A stretch of 64,000 nucleotides of DNA from Bradyrhizobium cosmicum (GCF_007290395.2 NZ_CP041656.2:2976001-3040000); one strand, 5' to 3'; numbered from the stretch's first letter, positions 7,234 to 17,022 are shown. Notes: generated by a model from the sequence alone, not told the origin. Numbers and translations: made by a program.

Positions 7234-8217
7234 TTATTGTGCCGTGGCGGTCTTGATCTTGTCGAGCCACGGCTTGGCCATGGGGAATTCCTTCAGCAGG
7301 GCCGCGTGGGTATCCGGCGCGGTGGCGCGAAAGCTTGCAAGGTCGGGCTCGATGATCTCGATCTTGCTCTTCTTCATGGTCTCGAGGCTGTTGTCGTAGT
7401 CCTTCTTGTAGTGGGCGTTGGCGAAGGCGACGGCTTCGGCGGTCGCTTCATCCATAATTTTCCTGTGCTCGGGAGACAGAGCGTCGTACTTCGCCTTTGA
7501 CATGAGGATGACGCCCGGCATGTACATCACTTTTGCCAGAACGTAGGTCTTGGAGACCTCGATGAAGCGATCCTGCAGGAAGACGTCGGGTGAATTTTCG
7601 GCTGCGTCGACGGCGCCATTTTGAAGGGCAACATACAGTTCGGTGTAGGCCATCGGGGTTGGTTGGGCGCCGAGCGCTTCATAGGCCTTGACGTAACCCG
7701 GTCCCTGGATCACACGGATCTTGAGGCCTTTCATGTCCGCGGCGGACTTGATGATCTTGCCGTTGGTGAAGATGTTGCGTTCCAGCGCCGAGATGAAGCC
7801 CAGTCCTTGCAGATTGTAGCGGGGCAGAAGATCGAGCATTTCGCGGCCGATCGGGCCCTGAAGCACGCCGTTGGCCTGGGCGACGCTGTTGAACAGGTAG
7901 GGAAAGGAAAACACCGTGAAATCCTTGGCGGTGTTCTCGAGCGGCGCTTCGCCGGTGACGACAATGTCCTGCGTTCCCGTGCGGACCGACTGGATCTGCT
8001 TGACCTCGCCGCCCAGCTGCGCTCCCGGAAAGACGTTGATCTTGATCTGGCCGTTCGATTTGGCGGCCGCGACTTCGGCAAGCTTGCTGGCGGCGGCGTG
8101 GTAGTGGCTCGCGGTTGTGAGAACGTGTCCGACGTTCATCTCGACGATTTGTGCAGAGGCGGGAAGGGCGGCGATGCACCCTGCAAGGGCCAGGAACGAC
8201 AGGCTGAACGGTCTCAT
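7234..8217 (-). CDS. TRAP transporter solute-binding protein (DctP family)
   Basis: A 327-aa periplasmic binding protein. Signal peptide of about 22 residues ending ALPASA before QIVEM. The body has the DctP fold, with the ligand-clamping Arg region in LKIRVIQGPGYVKAYEALGAQPTPMAYTELY split across the hinge and the usual NGAVDAAENS loop. The start at 8217 (MRPFSL) has GGAG upstream at good spacing; an upstream ATG would spoil the signal peptide. It delivers substrate to the DctQ/DctM pair encoded just upstream. Ligands of this family are mostly carboxylates. Confidence 0.92.
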   Translation of the reverse strand: MRPFSLSFLALAGCIAALPASAQIVEMNVGHVLTTASHYHAAASKLAEVAAAKSNGQIKINVFPGAQLGGEVKQIQSVRTGTQDIVVTGEAPLENTAKDFTVFSFPYLFNSVAQANGVLQGPIGREMLDLLPRYNLQGLGFISALERNIFTNGKIIKSAADMKGLKIRVIQGPGYVKAYEALGAQPTPMAYTELYVALQNGAVDAAENSPDVFLQDRFIEVSKTYVLAKVMYMPGVILMSKAKYDALSPEHRKIMDEATAEAVAFANAHYKKDYDNSLETMKKSKIEIIEPDLASFRATAPDTHAALLKEFPMAKPWLDKIKTATAQ

Positions 8218-8302
8218 GAAGCTGCTCCTATGGGGCGGGACCATCCCGCGAAAGTCTGAATGAATGTGACGGCTGCAACGGACACGACGATGGCCACGCT
8301 GA

Positions 8303-9577
8303 TCATCGCAGCAGCGCCAGAGAGATCGGCGGGACGTAGCTGATGAGGAGGACGTCGAAGGTCAGGACTCCCAGATAGATCAGGACCGGCCTGGTCATGG
8401 CGTCCATCGACACGCCGGAAATCTGGCTCGCAATGTTGAGGTTCACCGCGACCGGGGGCGTTACCATTCCGGTCGCGACATTGACGATGAAGATGATCCC
8501 GAAGTGAACGGGGTCGATCCCGTAGGCCTGCGCAACCGGCGCCAGGATGGGCGCAAGGATCAGGATCGTCGCCAGCGCTTCCATGAACGTGCCGACGACG
8601 AACAGCAGCACGTTGACGAGCAGCAGATACGCGATGGGGCCGCTCGCGATCTTCGCGATCAGCTCGCCGAAATATTGCGGGATCTGGTTGATCGTCATTG
8701 CGTAGCCGAACAGGGCCGCGAACGCGACGATGAGCATGACCATGCCGGTCATGACCGCGGAGTCGTTCAGGATATCGATCAGGTCGCGGAAGCTGATCTC
8801 ATGGTAGACGAAGCGGCCGACCAGAAAGCCGTAGATCACCGCGACGACGGAGGCTTCGGTCGCGGTAAAGACGCCGGAGTAGATGCCGCCCAGAATGATG
8901 ACCGGCATCATGAGCGCAATCGCGGCTTCGCGGCCGACGACAAAGACATTGCGCGCCCATTCCCGGATCGGCACGAGCTGGGTTCGGTCGAAGTCCTGCA
9001 GCGTCGCCACGATGCAGATGGTCGCGATGAGGCTGAGGCCGATCAATATCCCCGGAACGATGCCGGCGATGAAGAGTCCGCCGATCGAGACGTTGGCGAC
9101 GAGGCCGTAGATCACCATCGGCAGCGAAGGCGGAATGATCGCGCCGAGTTCGCCGCCGACTGCGACGGTTGCGGCCGCGAAATTCTTCGGGTAGCCCTTT
9201 CGCACCATGGCCGGGACCATCGTGGAGCCAACCGCGGCCGTCGTCGCCGAAGACGATCCCGAAATGGTCGAGAAGAACATGCAGGTGAGGATGGCTGCGC
9301 TGCCGACGCCGCCTCTCATCCAACCGAGCAATGCGGTCGCGAGGTTGATCAGGCGGTTGGAGATCCCGCCGACCTTCATGATGTTGCCGGCCAGCACGTA
9401 AAAGGGGACGGCAAGCAGAGCGAAGGAATCGAGCGCCTCGAAGACGTTTTGAGGAACGCTGATGAGATCGACACCCTTGGCCCTGAGCGCGACGATCGAG
9501 GAGATGCCCATGACGGCGAAGATCGGCGCGGCCAGAACGATCAGGAGCGTCATCGAGCCGAACAGCACTGCCATCAT
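8303..9577 (-). CDS. TRAP transporter large permease (DctM family)
   Basis: A 424-aa inner-membrane protein with about 12 hydrophobic segments. It is the sodium-coupled permease of the TRAP system. DctM hallmarks include SGSSSATTAAVGSTMVPAM in the central half and the C-terminal VTPPVAVNLNIAS. The start is the double ATG at 9577/9574 with GGAG 5 nt upstream; upstream reading frame is the shadow of dctQ. It follows dctQ by 11 bp, so the two are co-translated. Confidence 0.93.
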   Translation of the reverse strand: MMAVLFGSMTLLIVLAAPIFAVMGISSIVALRAKGVDLISVPQNVFEALDSFALLAVPFYVLAGNIMKVGGISNRLINLATALLGWMRGGVGSAAILTCMFFSTISGSSSATTAAVGSTMVPAMVRKGYPKNFAAATVAVGGELGAIIPPSLPMVIYGLVANVSIGGLFIAGIVPGILIGLSLIATICIVATLQDFDRTQLVPIREWARNVFVVGREAAIALMMPVIILGGIYSGVFTATEASVVAVIYGFLVGRFVYHEISFRDLIDILNDSAVMTGMVMLIVAFAALFGYAMTINQIPQYFGELIAKIASGPIAYLLLVNVLLFVVGTFMEALATILILAPILAPVAQAYGIDPVHFGIIFIVNVATGMVTPPVAVNLNIASQISGVSMDAMTRPVLIYLGVLTFDVLLISYVPPISLALLR

Positions 9578-9588
9578 CCTGCTCCAGA

Positions 9589-10128
9589 TCAGACCAGCGT
9601 GTTTTCGGGATTGTCGGCCTCTGCAACGGCGAGCGGCGTATTCGATCTGATCCGGTGCTCGACGATGAAGGCGACGATGTTGATGATGGCGAAGGCGGAG
9701 CCGGCCGGCAGCGCCAGATACACCCAGGACAGCGAGACGTTGAGGACAGTCGAGGTCTCGCTCTGACCGAATTCGACCCAGCGCCAGCCGAGCCAGATCA
9801 ACTCGCCGAAGAAGGCGACGGTGATGGCGAGAGCGGCCAGGCGGACGGCATCTCCCCAGCGAGGCGGCAGCGCGTCGGGCAGGGTATCGACCGCGATCAG
9901 GGCGCCGGATCGCGCCGCAACGGCGGCACCGAGAAAGATGCACCATATCATCAGGTAGCGCGCGAGCTCCTCGGTCCATGGCACCGAGGCGATGATGCCG
10001 AGACGCGGCAGCAGAAACCGGACAACGATCTGCAATCCGACGGCCAGGACCATGATGCCAAGCGTCGCGCCCACCAAATGGCGCAGGGCCACATTCATCC
10101 GGTCGACAGCGCTCAGGAATGCCAGCAT
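9589..10128 (-). CDS. TRAP transporter small permease (DctQ family)
   Basis: A 179-aa, four-helix membrane protein. The DctQ signature VPWTEELARYLMIWCIFLGAA lies between helices 2 and 3. Start ATG 10128 (MLAFLSAVDRMN) with GAGGA upstream. It follows the regulator gene by 13 bp and precedes the large permease by 11 bp. Together with DctM and DctP it forms a complete three-part importer. Confidence 0.88.
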   Translation of the reverse strand: MLAFLSAVDRMNVALRHLVGATLGIMVLAVGLQIVVRFLLPRLGIIASVPWTEELARYLMIWCIFLGAAVAARSGALIAVDTLPDALPPRWGDAVRLAALAITVAFFGELIWLGWRWVEFGQSETSTVLNVSLSWVYLALPAGSAFAIINIVAFIVEHRIRSNTPLAVAEADNPENTLV

Positions 10129-10141
10129 CCGCGGAGAATCC

Positions 10142-10804
10142 TCAGGCGACGTCGGAAAGCGACCGCTTGTGCCCGATCCATGTGGTGAGACTTTCGGCGA
10201 CCGAATGGATGTGCTCACGAAGCAACGCAACGCCACCATCGACATCCCTCAGGCGCGCGAAAGCGATGAGGCGTCTGTGGTCCTCGAGCTCCCGGTCTGC
10301 GTCGACCGACACCGTGAGCTTGAGATTGACGTAGCGATTTGCGTTGTCGTGCACGGTTCGCAGCAGGCGCAGAGCGAGATGGCGGCCGCTTGCCACACAT
10401 AGCGCGTGATGGAAGCGCCAGTTGAGTTCGCCCCAATCGCGCGAGTTGGTCACCGCGCTCGCTTGGGTGATGACGTCCTGAGCAGCCTGGAAGTCCGTTT
10501 CCGACATCGCCGGGATGGCAAGCCCGAACAGCCAGGGTTCGAGCTGCAGTCGCATTTCGAACAGCTCTTCGATCTCGTGGGGAGAGAGTGACGACACGAC
10601 CGTGCCCTTGTGCAGCTCGGTCGTGACCAGGCCTTCGCCTTCGAGCTGCCGGATGGCCTCCCTCAGGGGAACGCGAGACACCCCGAGCTCGGCGGCGAGC
10701 TTCTCCTGCCGCAGCTTGGTGCCTTCGGCCAACTCGCCAGACACGATGCGGCGCCGCAGCACATCTACGATCTGATCAGTCAGGGACTGACGGGCAACTT
10801 GCAT
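10142..10804 (-). CDS. GntR-family transcriptional regulator, FCD subfamily
   Basis: A DNA-binding regulator of 220 aa. N-terminal winged helix (about 1-75) with the GntR recognition segment ELGVSRVPLREAIRQLEGEGL, then an all-helical FCD ligand domain with Asp/His metal-site candidates (around NWRFHHAL and HIHS). Start taken at ATG 10804, preceded by GGAG; longer starts read through its own operator. It is first in the TRAP operon and divergent from an SDR gene. Palindromic sites TGAATA-N3-TATTCA lie before both genes, so autoregulation and control of the SDR are likely. Confidence 0.92.
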   Translation of the reverse strand: MQVARQSLTDQIVDVLRRRIVSGELAEGTKLRQEKLAAELGVSRVPLREAIRQLEGEGLVTTELHKGTVVSSLSPHEIEELFEMRLQLEPWLFGLAIPAMSETDFQAAQDVITQASAVTNSRDWGELNWRFHHALCVASGRHLALRLLRTVHDNANRYVNLKLTVSVDADRELEDHRRLIAFARLRDVDGGVALLREHIHSVAESLTTWIGHKRSLSDVA

Positions 10805-10819
10805 GGGGATCTCCATAAT

Positions 10820-10834
10820 TGAATACAATATTCA
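10820..10834. promoter_or_regulatory. Putative GntR operator 1
   Basis: Perfect inverted repeat TGAATA-CAA-TATTCA ending 15 nt before the regulator's start codon. It matches operator 2 except in the spacer; position and symmetry fit a GntR dimer site. Confidence 0.65.
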
Positions 10835-10923
10835 TAGCCGAGACGACGCAAGCTTAAAACATGGACATATAATGCCGAAAATTGCATCAGATTACCACTT
10901 GGCAACAGCGCTGCGATATCAAA

Positions 10924-10938
10924 TGAATAATGTATTCA
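10924..10938. promoter_or_regulatory. Putative GntR operator 2
   Basis: Perfect inverted repeat TGAATA-ATG-TATTCA just upstream of the SDR's ribosome binding site (TTGGAG). With operator 1 it brackets the 90-bp divergent promoter region, which also holds a TATAAT at 10868-10873. Confidence 0.65.
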
Positions 10939-10953
10939 ATTGGAGACTGGACT

Positions 10954-11706
10954 ATGCGGGTCGAGAACAGGGTTGCAATCGTCACCGGGGCAGCGGCGGG
11001 GATCGGTGAGGCCGTCGCACGGTTGCTCGTGCGAGAGGGTGCCAAGGTGGTCGTGGCCGACCGCGACGGCGATCTGGCCGGGAAGGTGGCGTCGTCTCTG
11101 GGCGACGCGGCCATTTCGGCGCGGGCCGACGTCTCCAAGTCTGAAGACGTCAGGGCGATGGTCGATCTGGCGGCCGCCCGGTTCGGCAAGATCGACATTC
11201 TGGTCAACAACGCGGGCTTCGGTATTCGCGGCAACGTGGTTGCTACCGAAGAGGCAGATTGGGACGCGCTGATGGGCGTCAACCTGAAGGGCGTCTATCT
11301 CTGCTCGAAATATGCGATCCCTGTCATGGCGGCCCATGGCGGTGGTTCGATCGTGAACACGGCCTCCAACCTTGCCTCGGTCGGTCTGCCCGACCGTGCC
11401 GCCTATGTGGCGTCAAAGGGCGGTGTCGCTGCACTGACGCGCGCGATGGCCATCGATCATGCCGGCGAGCAGATTCGGGTCAACTGCGTCGCACCTGGTC
11501 CAACCCGGTCGACATATTTCGATCGCATGATCGCAACGCATGAGGATCCGGAAGGATTCGTGGCCGGTCTGGCGGCCCGATCGCCGATGAACCGAATGGG
11601 CACGCCCGCGGAAATCGCAAACGTGATCCTTTGGCTGGCGTCCGATGAAGCGTCGTTCGTGACGGGGGCGATGTACACGGTCGATGGCGGCGCGACGGCG
11701 TGGTAA
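10954..11706 (+). CDS. Short-chain dehydrogenase/reductase
   Basis: A 250-aa classical SDR that oxidises or reduces an alcohol/ketone with NAD(P). Cofactor motif TGAAAGIG (11-18), NNAG in the central sheet, catalytic Tyr151 and Lys155 in YVASK, and the closing VDGGATAW. Start ATG 10954 has TTGGAG 8 nt upstream; an earlier ATG lies within the operator and is unlikely. Divergent from the GntR regulator, so probably co-regulated with the TRAP importer. Confidence 0.9.
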   Translation: MRVENRVAIVTGAAAGIGEAVARLLVREGAKVVVADRDGDLAGKVASSLGDAAISARADVSKSEDVRAMVDLAAARFGKIDILVNNAGFGIRGNVVATEEADWDALMGVNLKGVYLCSKYAIPVMAAHGGGSIVNTASNLASVGLPDRAAYVASKGGVAALTRAMAIDHAGEQIRVNCVAPGPTRSTYFDRMIATHEDPEGFVAGLAARSPMNRMGTPAEIANVILWLASDEASFVTGAMYTVDGGATAW

Positions 11707-11761
11707 CGCCGCGATCGACCTGATCGCTCAGCTTTGCCGATCTCGCCGGCAGCTCCGCGGT

Positions 11762-12559
11762 TCAGAGCGTCACATCCCGGTTGACGTTCTTGTACAGGAG
11801 ATAGACCGACTGGCTCGCGCCGGTGGGATAGAACTGCTGTGGGCAGAACGATCCCATCCAGATGAAGTCGTCGACCCAGATTTCGTGCCAGCTATTGCCG
11901 AGATAATACAAGCCTTGGCCCTCCAGCATGAGCAGTCCGTGCTCCATGATGTGGGTCTCGACGGCCGGAAAACAGACGCCGGGCTGGAAGAACATCAGGT
12001 TCATCTCGAAATCGAACCGGAGGTCGCCAATTGGCAGCAGGTGCTTGAAGCCGCGCCCCTGCAGTCCGGTATGGTTCGTCATCGGCATCGCCTGGTGTTG
12101 ACCGATGATGGCCGTCGGTGCCGCGATCCCCTCGGCCGTTTCATAACGCTTCTTGACCGCGATGACCCGGGCGGGCGCAGCGGGAGAGCAGGACATCGTG
12201 AACGACGTGCCCGGCGGCACATAGGCAAAGCCACCTGAAGTCAGCGGGGTCGGGGCGTCGGTGCCGATTTTGAGGTCGACCGCTCCCGTCACGACGTAGA
12301 AGAAATGCTGAAGATCGGCACAGATCGGCCGGGCGGTGCCGCCCGAGGGCTCGATTTCCAGCATGAACTGGGCAAAATCGGCTCCGAGCGTCGGCGCCGC
12401 GAGAAAGCGCACCGTCGTTGACGACCATGCCGGCAGCCGGCTCTTCAACACGCCTTCGGGCGGAATGAACGCGAAATTGCGGCCCACGACTGCGCGGCTG
12501 TGGCCGATCGCGCCAGGACGAACGACGCCGGGTTGGGCAGGCAGATCGGTGGGGTGCAT
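11762..12559 (-). CDS. allE: (S)-ureidoglycine aminohydrolase-like bicupin (AllE family)
   Basis: A 265-aa two-cupin protein. In purine catabolism AllE/UGHY converts (S)-ureidoglycine to (S)-ureidoglycolate and ammonia using manganese. Family landmarks: FAFIPPEGVLKSRLPAW near the N-terminus, the metal site ETHIMEHGLLMLEGQGLYYLG in cupin 2, DFIWMGSFCPQQFYPTG, and the terminal NRDV. Start ATG 12559 follows AGGGA; the in-frame TTG at 12577 is less likely. It converges with the SDR gene (55 bp between stops). No other allantoin genes are nearby, so the substrate may be a related ureide or amino acid derivative. Confidence 0.8.
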   Translation of the reverse strand: MHPTDLPAQPGVVRPGAIGHSRAVVGRNFAFIPPEGVLKSRLPAWSSTTVRFLAAPTLGADFAQFMLEIEPSGGTARPICADLQHFFYVVTGAVDLKIGTDAPTPLTSGGFAYVPPGTSFTMSCSPAAPARVIAVKKRYETAEGIAAPTAIIGQHQAMPMTNHTGLQGRGFKHLLPIGDLRFDFEMNLMFFQPGVCFPAVETHIMEHGLLMLEGQGLYYLGNSWHEIWVDDFIWMGSFCPQQFYPTGASQSVYLLYKNVNRDVTL

Positions 12560-12819
12560 CTGGAATTCCCTGGTCAACTCGCAACGGCGAGGTGCCGCGC
12601 AGCATTGGCGGAAGACCGGAAGCGTTGCGACGCGGGCGAATGTGGCTCTGCTGATACCGGCTGCTTCAATCTGATAAATGACAGCGCAGTGTACTGCAAC
12701 GGCGGCCGGCCGATGCCCTCAATACCGGGTTGACCGCGGTGGTCGATATGTCAGAGAAGGCGGTGCGGCCGGAACTGGAGCTGCTGTCCGTCGGGCCGCC
12801 GTTGGGAGCAAGTGTGGAT

Positions 12820-13890
12820 ATGGCAGAGCGCATCGCTCTCATCACCGGCGTGACTGGGCAGGACGGCGCCTATCTGGCCGAATATCTGCTGTCGCTCGGC
12901 TACGTCGTGCACGGCATCAAGCGTCGCTCGTCCTCGTTCAACACCGCGCGGGTCGATCATCTCTATCAGGACCCGCATGTCGGAGACGTGCCGTTCCTGA
13001 TGCATTACGGCGACATGACGGACTCGACCAATCTGATCCGCCTGGTGCAGCAGATCAGGCCGACCGAGATCTACAATCTCGCCGCCCAGAGCCACGTCGC
13101 CGTCAGCTTCGAGAGTCCGGAATACACCGCCAATGCCGACGCGATCGGTGTGCTGCGGCTGCTGGAAGCGGTCCGCATCCTCGGCATGGAGAAGGAGACG
13201 CGGTTCTACCAGGCCTCGACCTCCGAGCTCTACGGCCTCGTGCAGGAGATCCCGCAAAAGGAGACCACGCCGTTCTATCCGCGCTCGCCTTACGGCGTCG
13301 CAAAGCTCTATGGCTACTGGATCACCGTGAATTACCGCGAAGCCTACGGCATGTTCGCCTCCAACGGCATCCTGTTCAACCACGAGAGCCCGATCCGGGG
13401 CGAGACCTTCGTCACACGCAAGATCACCCGCAGCGTCGCCCGCATCGAGGTCGGCCTGGAAAACACGCTCTATCTAGGCAATCTCGAAGCCAAGCGCGAT
13501 TGGGGCCATGCCCGGGATTACGTCGAGGGCATGCACATGATCCTGCAAGCCGACAAGCCCGACGATTTCGTGCTCGCCACCGGCGAGACGCGTTCGGTAC
13601 GCGAGATGGTCGAGCTGTCGTTCGCGCAGGTCGGGCGCCGCATCGAATGGCGCGGCAAAGGCGTCGAGGAGACCGGCATCGATGCGAACAGCGGCAAGAC
13701 GGTCGTGAAGATCGATCCGACCTATTTCCGTCCCACCGAGGTCGATCTTCTCGTCGGCGATGCCAGCAAGGCACGCGATGTGCTCGGCTGGAAGCCGAAG
13801 CGGACGTTTGCCGAGCTCGTCCAGGAGATGATGGCGAGCGATCTGGCCGAGGCAAAGCGGGACGCGGCCAGTGGTAAGCGCACCGTTTGA
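12820..13890 (+). CDS. gmd: GDP-mannose 4,6-dehydratase
   Basis: First step of GDP-L-fucose synthesis: GDP-D-mannose to GDP-4-keto-6-deoxymannose. Extended SDR with TGVTGQDG cofactor loop, [15 protein letters not shown] substrate loop, catalytic STSE and Tyr158/Lys162 in YGVAK, and [17 protein letters not shown], all typical of Gmd. The start at 12820 ([10 protein letters not shown]) gives 356 aa, the usual length, and has GGGAG upstream; an in-frame ATG at 12748 would add 24 residues of unlikely sequence. It overlaps fcl by 20 nt. The sugar feeds polysaccharide or lipochitooligosaccharide decoration in rhizobia. Confidence 0.96.
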   Translation: MAERIALITGVTGQDGAYLAEYLLSLGYVVHGIKRRSSSFNTARVDHLYQDPHVGDVPFLMHYGDMTDSTNLIRLVQQIRPTEIYNLAAQSHVAVSFESPEYTANADAIGVLRLLEAVRILGMEKETRFYQASTSELYGLVQEIPQKETTPFYPRSPYGVAKLYGYWITVNYREAYGMFASNGILFNHESPIRGETFVTRKITRSVARIEVGLENTLYLGNLEAKRDWGHARDYVEGMHMILQADKPDDFVLATGETRSVREMVELSFAQVGRRIEWRGKGVEETGIDANSGKTVVKIDPTYFRPTEVDLLVGDASKARDVLGWKPKRTFAELVQEMMASDLAEAKRDAASGKRTV

Positions 13891-14824
13891 GCTGAAGGGC
13901 AGAAGCGTCTACGTCGCCGGCCATCGCGGCATGGTTGGCAGCGCGATCGCGCGCCGGCTTGCGCGTGAGGACGTCAAGCTCGTGACGGTGGACCGGCGCG
14001 AGGTCGATCTCTGCAACCAGGCCGCCGTGTTCGACTGGTTCGGACGCGTGCGGCCGCAGGTCGTGTTTCTCGCCGCCGCCAAGGTCGGCGGTATCGTCGC
14101 CAACAACACGCTGCGCGCCGAGTTCATCTACGAGAACATCGCGATCGCGGCCAACGTGATCCAGGCCGCGCATCAGAGCGGCGCCGAGAAGCTGATGTTT
14201 TTGGGCTCGTCCTGCATCTATCCGAAGCTGGCGGCGCAGCCCCTGCGCGAGGACTCGGTGCTATCAGGCCCGCTCGAGCCGACCAACGAGCCCTACGCGA
14301 TCGCCAAGATCGCCGGTATCAAGATGGCGGAGGCCTATCGCAGTCAGTACGGGTGCGACTTCATCAGCGTGATGCCGACCAATCTCTACGGCCCTGGCGA
14401 CAATTATCATCCCGAACTCAGCCACGTGGTCGCCGCCCTGATCCGCCGCTTCCACGAGGCGAAGATCGCGGGTGCCGGGAGCGTCGTGGTCTGGGGCACC
14501 GGCACGCCGCGGCGCGAATTCCTCTATGTCGACGACATGGCGGACGCCTGCGTGCACCTGATGAAGACCTATTCCGGCGCGGAGCTGGTCAACATCGGCA
14601 CCGGCGAGGACATTACCATCGCCGAGTTCGCGCGTGTCGTGGCCGAAATCGTCGGCTACAGCGGCGATATCGCTTTCGATAGTTCACGCCCCGACGGTAC
14701 GCCGCGCAAGCTGCTCGATGTCAGCCGTCTCGAGAAGCTCGGCTGGCGCGCAAAGACTTCGCTTCATGATGGCTTGAGACAAGCATACGAAGCATATCGG
14801 GCCGATGTGCGGTCCTTAAAATGA
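13871..14824 (+). CDS. fcl: GDP-L-fucose synthase
   Basis: Epimerase/reductase completing GDP-L-fucose from the Gmd product, with NADPH. 317 aa. Cofactor motif GHRGMVG (17-23), Ser in SSCIYPKL, Tyr142/Lys146 in EPYAIAK, and [28 protein letters not shown] in the substrate part. The GTG start at 13871 lies inside the end of gmd, implying translational coupling. No fucosyltransferase is next to the pair. Confidence 0.96.
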   Translation: MVSAPFELKGRSVYVAGHRGMVGSAIARRLAREDVKLVTVDRREVDLCNQAAVFDWFGRVRPQVVFLAAAKVGGIVANNTLRAEFIYENIAIAANVIQAAHQSGAEKLMFLGSSCIYPKLAAQPLREDSVLSGPLEPTNEPYAIAKIAGIKMAEAYRSQYGCDFISVMPTNLYGPGDNYHPELSHVVAALIRRFHEAKIAGAGSVVVWGTGTPRREFLYVDDMADACVHLMKTYSGAELVNIGTGEDITIAEFARVVAEIVGYSGDIAFDSSRPDGTPRKLLDVSRLEKLGWRAKTSLHDGLRQAYEAYRADVRSLK

Positions 14825-14951
14825 GCTGACCAGGAAGGATCATGATCGGTCGGCCGTTTGATCTTCGGGGCCATCAGGATCAACAGCGACAGGGCCCAAA
14901 ATCGCGATCCGTTTAACAAGAATCAGTGAAGCGTCGAGGCGGGCCTTCGTA

Positions 14952-14976
14952 GGAACCATCACCGCCAGCACGAGTT
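14952..14976 (+). promoter_or_regulatory. Possible EcfG-type promoter before the DUF2231 gene
   Basis: GGAAC, 16 nt, AGTT. It differs at one position from the general-stress consensus GGAAC-N16/17-CGTT. It lies about 40 bp before the GTG of the DUF2231 gene. Confidence 0.35.
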
Positions 14977-15014
14977 GGCCGATTGGGTGGGCAAAACGTC
15001 ATACGAGGCAGACC

Positions 15015-15467
15015 GTGCAAGAAGCCGTGCGGGTGGATTCCACCGCGCAAATCGCAGGCCATCCGATCCATCCGATGCTGGTGCCGATTCCCATCGCTTG
15101 TTTCGTCGGTGCTTTGCTGACTGACATCGCCTACACCGTCACCGCCGAGATCATGTGGGCTGATTTCTCCGCCTGGCTCTTGATCGTCGGCGTTACCTTT
15201 GGCGTGCTGGCCGCGATCGCGGGCCTGACTGACTTCTTGGGCAACCGTCTGGTCCGGTCCCAATTGCCCGCATGGCCGCATCTGGTCGGCAGCGCGGTGG
15301 CGCTGGTCCTGGCCATCTTCAATGCCCTGATCCACACGCGCGATGCCTGGACCTCGGTTTGGCCGACCGGGCTCATTCTCTCGGTGATCACGGTCCTGAT
15401 CCTGCCGGTGAGCGGCTGGCTCGGCTGGGCGTTGGTCTATCGGCACGGTGTAGGAGTTGCGCGATGA
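15015..15467 (+). CDS. DUF2231 integral membrane protein
   Basis: A 150-aa protein with four predicted transmembrane helices. The N-terminal motif [15 protein letters not shown] is the DUF2231 signature, whose two His residues are thought to bind a cofactor or metal. The GTG start at 15015 follows GAGG. Its stop overlaps the next start (ATGA), so it is coupled to the sorbosone-dehydrogenase-like lipoprotein. I infer that it may serve as membrane partner or electron acceptor for that periplasmic enzyme. Confidence 0.85.
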   Translation: MQEAVRVDSTAQIAGHPIHPMLVPIPIACFVGALLTDIAYTVTAEIMWADFSAWLLIVGVTFGVLAAIAGLTDFLGNRLVRSQLPAWPHLVGSAVALVLAIFNALIHTRDAWTSVWPTGLILSVITVLILPVSGWLGWALVYRHGVGVAR

Positions 15468-16798
15468 CCTCATTGTTTGCCCGCGCGCTGCTGTGCTCTT
15501 CGCTGCTATGTCTTGCCGGCTGCGATGATGGCAGTGGTGATCCCAAGGCCCAGATCGGCGCCAATCCGAAGTTGCCTGAGATCCAGCAATATCTGCTGCC
15601 GCCGATTCACATTGCACGCATCGTCGGGTGGAAGAAGGACGAGACGCCGACGGTTGCGGAAGGCTTGCAGGTCAAGGCGTTTGCGACCGGCTTGCAGCAT
15701 CCGCGCTCGATCTACGTCCTGCCCAATGGCGACGTGCTGGTTGTCGAGTCCAAGGCGCCGAAGGGCGCCCCGATCAAGCGGCCCAAGGAAATCGTGATGG
15801 GCTTTGTCGAATCCTGGGCGACCTCGGGCGGTGATACCGGACCGAGCAACCGCATCACGCTGCTGCGCGACAGCAACGGGGACGGTATTCCGGACAGTCA
15901 GAGTGTCTTCCTCGACCATCTCAACTCGCCGTTCGGCGTCGCGCTCGTCGGCAATGATCTCTACGTCGCCAACACCGATGCGATCGTCAGATATCCCTAT
16001 ACGGAAGGCGACACAAAGATTACCGCGCCGGGCACGGTGCTGACGCCGCTGCCGGGCGGCCCGATCGATCATCACTGGACCAAGAGTCTCGTCGCAAGCC
16101 CCGACGGTTCAAAACTCTATGCCGGCGTCGGCTCCAACAGCAACATCACCGAGAACGGCATGGAGGCGGAGCACAATCGCGCCAACATTCTCGAAGTCGA
16201 TCGCGCCAGTGGCCGTTGGCGGATCTTCGCAAGCGGGCTGCGCAATCCCAATGGCCTCAGCTTCGAGCCGCAGACCGGCGCGCTATGGACGGTGGTGAAT
16301 GAGCGCGACGAGCTCGGCCCCGATCTCGTGCCCGATTACATGACGTCGGTGAAGGACGGCGGCTTTTACGGCTGGCCCTACAGCTATTACGGCCCGCACG
16401 TCGATCCCCGCGTCAAGCCGGAGCGGCCTGATCTCGTCGCCAAGGCCATCGTGCCGGACTATGCCCTGAGCTCGCATGTCGCGCCGCTCGGCATGGCCTT
16501 CTCCACCGGCAGCAGCCTGCCGGCGGCCTATCGTGGCGGTGCCTTCGTCGGCGAGCACGGCAGCTGGAACAGGCAGGTGCTCAACGGCTACAAGGTCGTG
16601 TACGTCCCGTTCACGGACGGCAAGCCGAGCGGGCCGGCGCAGGACGTCGTCACCGGCTTCCTCAACAGCGACAACCAGGCGCGCGGCCGCCCGGTCGGCG
16701 TCGCCCTCGACAAAACTGGCGCGCTGCTGGTCGCCGACGACAGCGGCAACACGGTGTGGCGGGTGACCGCGGCGCACCCGCAGCTCACGCAGCGATAG
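15464..16798 (+). CDS. Sorbosone/glucose dehydrogenase-like lipoprotein (beta-propeller)
   Basis: A 444-aa exported protein. Signal peptide with lipobox LAGC, modified Cys20, so probably membrane-anchored in the periplasm. The rest is a six-bladed propeller of the L-sorbosone/PQQ-glucose dehydrogenase family: [52 protein letters not shown] and [10 protein letters not shown] mark successive blades. Such enzymes oxidise sugars using PQQ, but several homologues have no proven activity. Start ATG 15464 has TAGGAG 7 nt upstream and overlaps the DUF2231 stop. Confidence 0.88.
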   Translation: MTSLFARALLCSSLLCLAGCDDGSGDPKAQIGANPKLPEIQQYLLPPIHIARIVGWKKDETPTVAEGLQVKAFATGLQHPRSIYVLPNGDVLVVESKAPKGAPIKRPKEIVMGFVESWATSGGDTGPSNRITLLRDSNGDGIPDSQSVFLDHLNSPFGVALVGNDLYVANTDAIVRYPYTEGDTKITAPGTVLTPLPGGPIDHHWTKSLVASPDGSKLYAGVGSNSNITENGMEAEHNRANILEVDRASGRWRIFASGLRNPNGLSFEPQTGALWTVVNERDELGPDLVPDYMTSVKDGGFYGWPYSYYGPHVDPRVKPERPDLVAKAIVPDYALSSHVAPLGMAFSTGSSLPAAYRGGAFVGEHGSWNRQVLNGYKVVYVPFTDGKPSGPAQDVVTGFLNSDNQARGRPVGVALDKTGALLVADDSGNTVWRVTAAHPQLTQR

Positions 16799-16818
16799 AG
16801 AATCTGAGGAGTTGGATG

Positions 16819-17022
16819 ATGGGCCTTGCTCAATACGCGATCGTACCGGTTCAGGATGAATGGGGCGTGCTGCACGACGGCAACATCAACGGCAAATACG
16901 CCACCAAGGAATCGGCGTTTGAATCGGCCGTGGCAGCGGCCTCCCTGGCGCTCCGCCAGGGCCATGAGGTCCATGTCAGCGTGCCCGGCCGTGAAGCTGG
17001 CGAAAACGCGCTCGGCAGCTAG
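16819..17022 (+). CDS. Small soluble protein (67 aa)
   Basis: A compact 67-aa protein beginning MGLAQYAIVPVQDEWGVLH, with a beta-rich start and one helix (ESAFESAVAAASLALRQG). It is loosely similar in layout to DUF2188 proteins but not assigned. GAGGAG lies 7 nt before ATG 16819 (an ATG one codon earlier is possible). It is 20 bp after the lipoprotein gene, so probably in the same transcript. Confidence 0.65.
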   Translation: MGLAQYAIVPVQDEWGVLHDGNINGKYATKESAFESAVAAASLALRQGHEVHVSVPGREAGENALGS

